Assembly (NCBI GenBank): GCA_002782005.1
Contig: PFGT01000015.1
Span: forward strand, 1 to 42,001
DNA: 42,001 nt
Direction: 5' to 3'
Source of the DNA: Hydrogenophilales bacterium CG12_big_fil_rev_8_21_14_0_65_61_21
GTDB lineage: Bacteria; Pseudomonadota; Gammaproteobacteria; Burkholderiales; Thiobacillaceae
Part shown: positions 1 to 5,275 of the stretch, in pieces
How positions within the stretch are numbered: position 1 is the first letter of the stretch
Layout: the number at the start of each line of letters is the position of its first letter
Program-made: the position numbers and the translations under genes
The notes under the pieces: generated by a model
Databases searched by the model: none
The model's input: the letters and a program-made list of their open reading frames with translations, nothing else
What the model was told of the DNA's origin: nothing

Positions 1-623
1 TGCTTGGTCTTGGCATCCGGACAAACGATGGCGCCGCCTTCGAAGGTGTTGAACACCTTGGTCGCATGGAAACTCAGCGCCGACAGGTCGCCATGCCGGA
101 GCAGGCTGCCTTGCTCGTCCCGGACGCCAAAAGCATGGGCGGCATCATAAATAACCTTGAGATTGTAGTTGTCAGCAATACCCTGGATGGCCTCGACTGC
201 ACACGGATGGCCATAGCAATGGACCGGCATGATGGCGGTGGTTTGCGGAGTGATCGCCGCTTCGATCTTCGCCGGATCGAGGTTGAGCGTGTTCGGGTCG
301 ATATCCACGAACACCGGCTTGATGCCGTTCCACAGCAAGGAATGCGAGGTGGCAACGAACGAATAGGGCGTGGTGATGACTTCGCCGGTAATACGCAGCG
401 CCTGGAGCGCAGTGACCAGCGCAAGGGTGCCATTGGTAAACAAGGCGATGTGTTTAACGCCCAGATAATCGCACAGCGCCTGTTCCAGTTGCTGGTGGAA
501 TGGACCGCCATTGGTCAGCCACTTGCTTTCCCATATTTGTTCCAGGTAAGGCATGAACTCTTCCAGCGGGGGCAGGAAGGGTTGCGTCACATAGGTCGGT
601 TTCGTTGCCAGCGGCTCGGTCAA
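1..623 (-). CDS. DegT/DnrJ/EryC1/StrS family sugar aminotransferase (3' end cut by window)
   Basis: PLP-dependent aminotransferase of the nucleotide-sugar type, which puts an amino group on a keto-deoxysugar. 207 residues are visible; the C-terminal half lies beyond base 1. Seen: the family fold start, NGT near residue 64, the PLP-pocket DAAHAFG near 160-166, and SFHATKVFNTFEGG with the presumed Schiff-base lysine at about K189. No ATG fits this frame. I place the start at TTG 623, which has AGGAG eight bases upstream. It is the last visible gene of the flagellin operon, 66 bp after flaF. Inference: it may make a sugar for flagellin or surface glycosylation, but an O-antigen role is equally possible. 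The family is clear; the substrate cannot be read. Confidence 0.88.
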   Translation of the reverse strand, partial: MTEPLATKPTYVTQPFLPPLEEFMPYLEQIWESKWLTNGGPFHQQLEQALCDYLGVKHIALFTNGTLALVTALQALRITGEVITTPYSFVATSHSLLWNGIKPVFVDIDPNTLNLDPAKIEAAITPQTTAIMPVHCYGHPCAVEAIQGIADNYNLKVIYDAAHAFGVRDEQGSLLRHGDLSALSFHATKVFNTFEGGAIVCPDAKTK

Positions 624-689
624 GTATCGCGCTCCTGCATCGTGCCGCCCATGCCTTTCCGGGTGGCCAATAATTCAAATGTCCAGAGG

Positions 690-1061
690 TTACTCGCTTC
701 TCAAGCCGGCCGCGATGTTGTGGTTGATATTGATAAGCGCATCCAACTTGTCGGCGGCCGGATAGGCCATCGTTTCAAAAGTACGCTTGTCGATGAAGGC
801 CGAGAGCGTCAACAGGTTTTCCTTGATTTCCTTCGGCAACGGGTTTTCCGGGTTGCTCAACTCGACCTGTAACAGGGTCCAAATCCGCTGGTTATAGCGT
901 AACGCATCCTCAAGCAGCGGATCCCGCTCGGGGCTGTCCCACTGGTCACGCACGGCCCGCAAACGAACCGCCGCCCTGCTGAGTATGGCGGCTTCCAGCG
1001 CACGCCCGGTCAGCGCCTCCTTCTCGACGCTATGATAGGCCTCTATCGGGTTATTCGGCAT
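690..1061 (-). CDS. flaF: Flagellar biosynthesis regulator FlaF
   Basis: About 123 residues matching the FlaF family. In alphaproteobacteria FlaF is needed for flagellin synthesis or secretion and works against or with FlbT. Seen: the family-like core with a YNQRIWTLL segment, the NPLP turn, and a helix ending in RTFETMAYP. I choose the ATG at 1061 (protein starts MPNNPIEAYHSV). It overlaps the flbT stop by 11 bp and has GGGAG ten bases upstream inside flbT, so the two are probably translationally coupled. A longer reading from 1082 adds seven residues and has less support. It lies downstream of flagellin and flbT. The family is uncommon in betaproteobacteria, so its source deserves a check. 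Confidence 0.85.
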   Translation of the reverse strand: MPNNPIEAYHSVEKEALTGRALEAAILSRAAVRLRAVRDQWDSPERDPLLEDALRYNQRIWTLLQVELSNPENPLPKEIKENLLTLSAFIDKRTFETMAYPAADKLDALININHNIAAGLRSE

Positions 1062-1440
1062 GATCCAGCAACTCCCTTTCAATCGAGATGAGTTTGCGGG
1101 CGATCTTCAGCGCGTGATAGTAATCGCCCTCCGAGATCGAGACCCGTATCTGCTCCAGGTCTGACATCGCGGCCGGGATGGACTGGGCCACGTGCGCCAA
1201 CGCCTCACCCAGCTTGGCCTGGTAATCGGCCAGATTGCGCGGGTCGATGTAGATTAGTTGCACCAGGAAATAGACCTGTTTGCAGACCGTATCGACCGCC
1301 GCCTCCGACAGGATGTCTTTTTCGCGCAGGATGGCGGCATCGTTGAGCAGGGTCAGTTCGGCCCGAGTCTCGCCGTTCACCACCACGGCCCCATTGAGAA
1401 AGAATTTTTCCCTGGGCCTTAAGGTCAACCTGAGCGGCAC
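1051..1440 (-). CDS. flbT: Flagellar biosynthesis repressor FlbT
   Basis: 129 residues, the usual length for FlbT. In Caulobacter FlbT binds the 5' untranslated region of flagellin mRNA and triggers its decay when the basal body is incomplete. Seen: MPLRLTLRPREKFFLNGAVV at the start, then AAILREKDILSE and the C-terminal YYHALKIARKLISIE, all typical of the family. The start is GTG 1440 with AGGAGG five bases upstream. An ATG five bases earlier is in another frame. It overlaps flaF. The flagellin leader upstream of this operon carries strong inverted repeats that could be its RNA target; that link is inference. Confidence 0.88.
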   Translation of the reverse strand: MPLRLTLRPREKFFLNGAVVVNGETRAELTLLNDAAILREKDILSEAAVDTVCKQVYFLVQLIYIDPRNLADYQAKLGEALAHVAQSIPAAMSDLEQIRVSISEGDYYHALKIARKLISIERELLDHAE

Positions 1441-1482
1441 ACATCCCTCCTGTTAAAAGTAAGTTGCACTACGGTGTAGCGG

Positions 1483-2100
1483 CTAAGCGAATTGTTGCGC
1501 AAGACTGGAATAACCGCCGCCCAAGGCGGACTGTACGCTTCGCGCCAGATCGGCGCGCTGTCCAGCCACTTGTACGATCATAGTCTGGATGGATTGCGCG
1601 GCCTCCGCCACCTGCTTATCGCTGGCCGTCGCATCCAGATTCGGCAGATTCAACCCCTGCCCCTGGCTGGGCAGACCGACACCATCCGGCAAGCCTTGTT
1701 CGGCCTGCGGATCACGCGGCACTTGCAGCGCCTCAATCTCCTTGCGCAAACCACTAAATGCCATCAGGAAAGCGGTACGTTGTGGGTCTTGCTGACCATA
1801 TGGCGGAAACTGTTTTACGATCGCCTGCAAATTGGCGTTCATATGACTGAGCGTTTCTTGCTGTTTGGCCAGGGTCCGATCGGCCTGGTTAATAAGCTTG
1901 CCAGCCGAGATGGCGCGATCCTGTCCCAGTTGGATAGTGGCCGCCGAACTGATGCTGACTCGCTCGACGCCACCGCTGCCTCCGGCATCAGGGGCGCCCC
2001 GCTGCGCCAAACCAGCATTCGCAACCTGCGGCTGTGAACGAGCATCGGCAACCCGCGTCTGAAAGACCGAGCTGCTAACGCTTTGTAAACTGGTCACCAT
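1483..2100 (-). CDS. Unrecognised flagellar-operon protein
   Basis: 205 residues, directly after flagellin and before flbT, with a good RBS (AAGGAG, six bases before ATG 2100). I do not recognise a named family. Seen: no signal peptide and no membrane segment; a low-complexity Gly/Ser stretch near residues 35-45; a VSISSAATIQL segment near 48-58; a likely helical middle (about 60-130) holding NANLQAIVKQFPP and SGLRKEIEALQVP; and a helical C-terminus that ends in Phe-Ala. The composition (Gln, Ala and Ser rich, no Cys) resembles secreted or export-linked flagellar proteins. Its place between flagellin and flbT suggests a role in flagellin export, assembly or regulation, but this is only context. 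Confidence 0.75.
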   Translation of the reverse strand: MVTSLQSVSSSVFQTRVADARSQPQVANAGLAQRGAPDAGGSGGVERVSISSAATIQLGQDRAISAGKLINQADRTLAKQQETLSHMNANLQAIVKQFPPYGQQDPQRTAFLMAFSGLRKEIEALQVPRDPQAEQGLPDGVGLPSQGQGLNLPNLDATASDKQVAEAAQSIQTMIVQVAGQRADLARSVQSALGGGYSSLAQQFA

Positions 2101-2118
2101 GGCCGTCTCCTTAGATCG

Positions 2119-2146
2119 CCTGGCGCGGGATCAAGCCCGCGCCAGG
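2119..2146 (-). terminator. Strong hairpin behind flagellin, without a T-run
   Basis: A perfect 11-bp inverted repeat (2119-2129 and 2136-2146) with a 6-nt loop lies between the flagellin stop and the RBS of the next gene. No run of T follows, so it is not a classic intrinsic terminator. It more likely protects the 3' end of the flagellin message or partly attenuates read-through, allowing much flagellin and little of the downstream regulators. Seen: the hairpin. Inferred: the role. Confidence 0.6.
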
Positions 2147-2171
2147 TCTTCAGGAGCCCTTCAATCGTAAC

Positions 2172-3035
2172 TTAGAAGAGTCTCAGGATCGATTGAGCGG
2201 CTTGCGAGGCCAGGCTTAACGACGTGACACCCAACGATTGCCGGGTCTGCAACATCAACATACTGGCGCCTTCCTGGTTGGTATCGGCGGCCGTCAGGTT
2301 ATTGGCGCCATCCGCCAGGTTATTCATCATGCTGGACATGAACGATTGCCGGGTTTGCAGGGTGGACAGATTACCGGCCAGCTTCGCCGATTCGGACTGA
2401 AGGGTCGCCAGCGCGTCGTTTAACGAGGTCTGTACGGCGGCGATCTCGGCCGTGGTATCGATATTAGCGGTAGTAAGATTACCTTGGGCGCCCACAGCCA
2501 CAGCACCCCCAGTGATCGACAAGCCAGTCGTTGACCCATCGAAACCGGACAGGGTAATGCTGGTGGTCGAGGTCTCGTTGAAGTCAACCGTCAGCGTGGT
2601 AGTGCTTTGCAGGAAGTTGACGCCTTTGTAGGTGGAGTCGGTCTGGCTCAGATCGTTCATCTGCTTGATGACGCTGTTATAGGAATCCGCCGCGGCCTGG
2701 AGCAATGTACCGCTGGTCGATTGACCAAGCGCTGCGCCGGCCTGGGTCAATTGACCCGACAAACTAGCAATCATCGAGCGCAGGCCGGTCACGCCGGTAT
2801 CGGCGGTCTTGATCATCTGAATCGCTTCGCCGATGTTGTCCTTCAAGGTACTGAGTTGATCGGCGCGTTGGTTGTAACCGGCCGCAGCGAAATACGAGGC
2901 CGGATTATCCAGCGCGGAGTTGACCTTCAGGCCGGTGGATAGGCGTTGCTGGGTTTGGCCTTGCAGTTGAGCGGTTTGTTGCAGACTGAGCAGGTTGGCC
3001 CGCATTGCGGAGGTCAGATTAACGGTGTTCGACAT
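2172..3035 (-). CDS. Flagellin (alphaproteobacterial-like)
   Basis: 287 residues, the filament subunit exported by the flagellar type III system. Seen: the conserved D0/D1 N-terminus (SAMRANLLSLQQTAQL, then RLSTGLKVNSALDNP near 32-46), a helical region to about 120, a short Thr/Ser/Gly-rich variable middle (about 120-190), and the C-terminal helix ending SQAAQSILRLF. There is no Cys. The S-x-T-V-x-L-T-SAMRANLLSLQ opening resembles Rhodospirillales flagellins more than enteric FliC (from memory, not searched). ATG 3035 has AGGAG seven bases upstream. It is the first gene of the operon, transcribed from a sigma-28 promoter at 3115-3141. The short variable domain suggests a simple, possibly glycosylated filament. 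Confidence 0.93.
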   Translation of the reverse strand: MSNTVNLTSAMRANLLSLQQTAQLQGQTQQRLSTGLKVNSALDNPASYFAAAGYNQRADQLSTLKDNIGEAIQMIKTADTGVTGLRSMIASLSGQLTQAGAALGQSTSGTLLQAAADSYNSVIKQMNDLSQTDSTYKGVNFLQSTTTLTVDFNETSTTSITLSGFDGSTTGLSITGGAVAVGAQGNLTTANIDTTAEIAAVQTSLNDALATLQSESAKLAGNLSTLQTRQSFMSSMMNNLADGANNLTAADTNQEGASMLMLQTRQSLGVTSLSLASQAAQSILRLF

Positions 3036-3063
3036 GATGAAACTCCTTTTCTAGGGTTGATTA

Positions 3064-3082
3064 GCAAGGAATTCTTCCTTGC
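3064..3082 (-). repeat. Perfect hairpin in flagellin 5' leader
   Basis: GCAAGGAATTCTTCCTTGC is a perfect inverted repeat, 8-bp arms around a 3-nt loop, lying between the sigma-28 promoter and the flagellin RBS. It would form in the flagellin mRNA about 17 bases before the RBS. Possible target of FlbT or an mRNA-stability element (inference). Confidence 0.7.
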
Positions 3083-3083
3083 C

Positions 3084-3109
3084 GTGACTGCGGAAACTTC
3101 CGTTGTCAC
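3084..3109 (-). repeat. Second, two-part inverted repeat at the flagellin transcript start
   Basis: Nested arms GTGAC (3084-3088) with GTCAC (3105-3109) and CGGAA (3091-3095) with TTCCG (3098-3102). It sits just downstream of the sigma-28 -10 box, so the expected transcript start (about 3108) falls at its edge. It could act as a DNA operator or, in part, as an RNA stem that stacks on the hairpin at 3064-3082. Confidence 0.55.
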
Positions 3110-3114
3110 TGACG

Positions 3115-3141
3115 TTATCGGACACCCCCGGAAAAACTTTA
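3115..3141 (-). promoter_or_regulatory. Sigma-28 (FliA) promoter of the flagellin operon
   Basis: On the minus strand TAAAGTTT (3141-3134), then exactly 11 bases, then TCCGATAA (3122-3115). This is one mismatch from the textbook FliA consensus TAAAGTTT-N11-GCCGATAA. It lies about 80 bp before the flagellin start codon. It implies that flagellin, the 1483-2100 gene, flbT and flaF are late-class flagellar genes under the FliA/FlgM checkpoint. Confidence 0.88.
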
Positions 3142-3174
3142 GGCCTTGAGCGAAAAAAAATTTCTGCCGGCCGC

Positions 3175-3933
3175 TCAGGCAAAATCCATGCAGGCGATAG
3201 CCGCCAATACGGTGCGTACCCGGCCCATGATTTGCTGCATCGTGGCGTCGATGGCCGACGCCGAAATGGCGGTTTCACTGTCGCCGCGCCCCGCCGCCCA
3301 GTTGGCCGAGGCGCCCAGTGCGGCGTAGCAGAGGCCTATCTCGCGCGCCAGATAGGCCTCCGGCATACCGGTCATGCCGACCATGTCGGCGCCGTCGCGG
3401 GCCATCCGATCGATCTCGGCCTTGGTTTCCAGACGCGGGCCTTGTACGCAGCCATAAACACCGCCGGCCATGAAGTCCTCGCCCGCTGCCGCCAGCGCGC
3501 GGATGCAGCATTGCCGGGTGGCTTCGCAATAGGGCCAGGTGAAATCGGTGTGGCTGACCTGCTGGTGGCCGTATTCGGCGAAGGTAGTTTCCCGACCGTG
3601 GCTGTAATCGATAATCTGGTCCGGCACTACTAACCGACCGGGCCGTAACTCCGGGTGTATCCCGCCCACCGTCGCCACGGCGACCACATGGGTCACCTTC
3701 TGGGCATGCAGCGCCCAGATGTTGGCCCGGTAGTTCACCAGATGCGGCGGAATGGTGTGGCCATAACCGTGACGGGCCAGGAATACTACCGGGCGGCCAC
3801 CCAGTTCGCCGAAGGTCAGTGCCCCCGATGGCTGACCATAAGGGGTCCTGACGACCTCCCGACGGCGGATGGAAAGTCCGGGAAGCTGGGTCAGGCCGCT
3901 ACCGCCGATAATTGCCAGCATATTAGAACTCAT
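3175..3933 (-). CDS. S-methyl-5'-thioinosine phosphorylase (MTAP/PNP family)
   Basis: 252 residues. Likely reaction: methylthioinosine plus phosphate gives hypoxanthine plus methylthioribose-1-phosphate, in recycling of the polyamine by-product methylthioadenosine. Seen: the phosphate loop IIGGSG near residues 8-13, RHG near 54, TVGGI near 88, GPRLET near 164, and MVGMTGMPEA near 184. The MTGMPE form, rather than the STMPE of MTA phosphorylase, fits bacterial methylthioinosine enzymes. The start is ATG 3933 with GGAGG eleven bases before; a second ATG four codons in is also possible. It lies 6 bp after hpt, whose product uses hypoxanthine. MTA phosphorylase specificity cannot be ruled out from sequence alone. 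Confidence 0.88.
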   Translation of the reverse strand: MSSNMLAIIGGSGLTQLPGLSIRRREVVRTPYGQPSGALTFGELGGRPVVFLARHGYGHTIPPHLVNYRANIWALHAQKVTHVVAVATVGGIHPELRPGRLVVPDQIIDYSHGRETTFAEYGHQQVSHTDFTWPYCEATRQCCIRALAAAGEDFMAGGVYGCVQGPRLETKAEIDRMARDGADMVGMTGMPEAYLAREIGLCYAALGASANWAAGRGDSETAISASAIDATMQQIMGRVRTVLAAIACMDFA

Positions 3934-3939
3934 AGGCGC

Positions 3940-4494
3940 TTAATCCTCCTTCAATGCGTAGATGCCGGGCAGGTTGCGCCACAGACCATAGGCATCCATA
4001 CCCATGCCGAATACATAACGGTTCGGCAGGGTCAGGCCAACATAATCGGCCTGCACCGGTTTGCCATGGCCCAGGTCCTTTTCGGCCAGCACGGCGATCT
4101 CGACCTTGGCCGCGCCCATGTCCAGCAGCCGGGCCTTGGCCGCCGCCAGGGTATAGCCTTCGTCCAGGATGTCGTCCAGCAGCAGCACCATGCGCCCAGC
4201 TATCTCCTTGCTCGGCATGGCCCGCCATTCAATGCCGCTGCCTTGCGTAGCGTCCCCATAGCGGGTGGCATGGAGGTAATCGAACTCCAGCGGGAAGGCC
4301 AGGCGCGGCAACAACTGGCCGGCGAAGATGACCGCACCGCCCATCATGCAGAGTGCGATTGGAAAACGATCCGCCAGCCGGTCGCCGATCTCCCCGCCCA
4401 AACGATCCAGTGCGGCATCGATCTCCCGTTGGCCGACCAGCAGCTCACCCCGGTTAAACAGGCGCCAAGCGGCCTCGATCCGACGATTCATCAT
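3940..4494 (-). CDS. hpt: Hypoxanthine-guanine phosphoribosyltransferase
   Basis: 184 residues, type I phosphoribosyltransferase that joins hypoxanthine (or guanine) to PRPP to give IMP (or GMP) in the cytoplasm. Seen: CMMGGAVIFAGQLL near 49-62 (PPi loop) and the PRPP-binding VLLLDDILDEGYTL near 102-115 with the acidic pair, then a YVGLTLPNRYVFGMGMD base-binding hood region near 150-166. Length is normal. The start is ATG 4494; a second ATG follows at once and the RBS is weak. The methylthioinosine phosphorylase gene begins 6 bp downstream, so the pair forms a short salvage route: methylthioinosine to hypoxanthine to IMP. Confidence 0.93.
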   Translation of the reverse strand: MMNRRIEAAWRLFNRGELLVGQREIDAALDRLGGEIGDRLADRFPIALCMMGGAVIFAGQLLPRLAFPLEFDYLHATRYGDATQGSGIEWRAMPSKEIAGRMVLLLDDILDEGYTLAAAKARLLDMGAAKVEIAVLAEKDLGHGKPVQADYVGLTLPNRYVFGMGMDAYGLWRNLPGIYALKED

Positions 4495-4531
4495 AAGCCT
4501 ATCGAGAAGCAGTCAGTTGCCGTTTCTAGAA

Positions 4532-5275
4532 TCATCGCTCCAGTCCGCTCCGCTGACGGCGGGCCTCATACAGGCAGACGCCGGCCGAAACCGATACGTT
4601 CAGGCTCTCCACTTGGCCGTACATGGGAATGCGCACCAACAGGTCGCAGTGCTCGCGGGTCAGGCGGCGCATACCCTCGCCTTCCGCCCCCAGCACCAGC
4701 GCGGCCGGGCCGGAAAAGTCCGCCTCGTTGACCGCCAACGTACCATCCTGATCGGTGCCGACGATAAGGATGTTGCGCGCTTTCAACTCGCGCAAGGCCC
4801 GAGCCAGATTGGTCACCGGGATATAAGGCACGCTATCGGCGGCGCCGCTGGCGGCCTTGATCGCCACCGAGCCGAGGCCGGCGGCCCGGTCTTTGGGCGC
4901 GATGACCGCATGGGCGCCGAAGGCATCGGCGCTACGGATGCAGGCGCCCAGATTATGGGGGTCGGTGACGCCATCCAGGACCAGCAAGAGCGCCGGCTCG
5001 GTCAGGTCTTCCAGCAATTCATCGAGATTTTTGGCCAACTGGATGGGGTCGACAAAGGCCACCACGCCCTGGGATTTACCCTTGGCCATTTCCTCCAGCC
5101 GGGAGGCCTCGCTGCCGACCAGTTTGACGCCTTTATCCCCGGCATATTTCCGGACATCCTGGGCCCGTTTGTCGCGCCGGGCCTCGTCCAGGTAGATGAC
5201 CTGAATGCTTTGCGGGTGATGGCGCAAGCGGGAAATGACTGCATGGAAACCGTAGATGAGGGTGCGCTGGCTCAT
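4532..5275 (-). CDS. rlmB: 23S rRNA (guanosine-2251-2'-O)-methyltransferase RlmB
   Basis: 247 residues, SpoU/TrmH-class SAM enzyme that methylates the ribose of G2251 in the peptidyl-transferase P-loop. Seen: an N-terminal RNA-binding L30e-like domain starting YGFHAVISRLRHHP, then the SPOUT motifs: VLDGVTDPHNLGACIRSADAFG (about residues 97-118, motif 1), LVLGAEGEGMRRL (about 192-204, motif 2) and IPMYGQVESLNVSVSAGVCLYE (about 213-234, motif 3, trefoil knot). Its ATG overlaps the rnr stop as ATGA, so the two are translationally coupled, as in many proteobacteria. Confidence 0.96.
   Translation of the reverse strand: MSQRTLIYGFHAVISRLRHHPQSIQVIYLDEARRDKRAQDVRKYAGDKGVKLVGSEASRLEEMAKGKSQGVVAFVDPIQLAKNLDELLEDLTEPALLLVLDGVTDPHNLGACIRSADAFGAHAVIAPKDRAAGLGSVAIKAASGAADSVPYIPVTNLARALRELKARNILIVGTDQDGTLAVNEADFSGPAALVLGAEGEGMRRLTREHCDLLVRIPMYGQVESLNVSVSAGVCLYEARRQRSGLER

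Noticed and set aside
66-872. 268-codon plus-strand open frame over the aminotransferase and flaF
   Set aside because: It runs antisense to two genes with clear families, has no family look (His/Arg/Gln-rich), and no RBS. It is a by-product of GC-rich codon use.
3142-3175. A-rich tract after the methylthioinosine phosphorylase stop as a terminator
   Set aside because: The minus strand has a T-run, but the GC-rich stem before it is imperfect, so I do not call a terminator.
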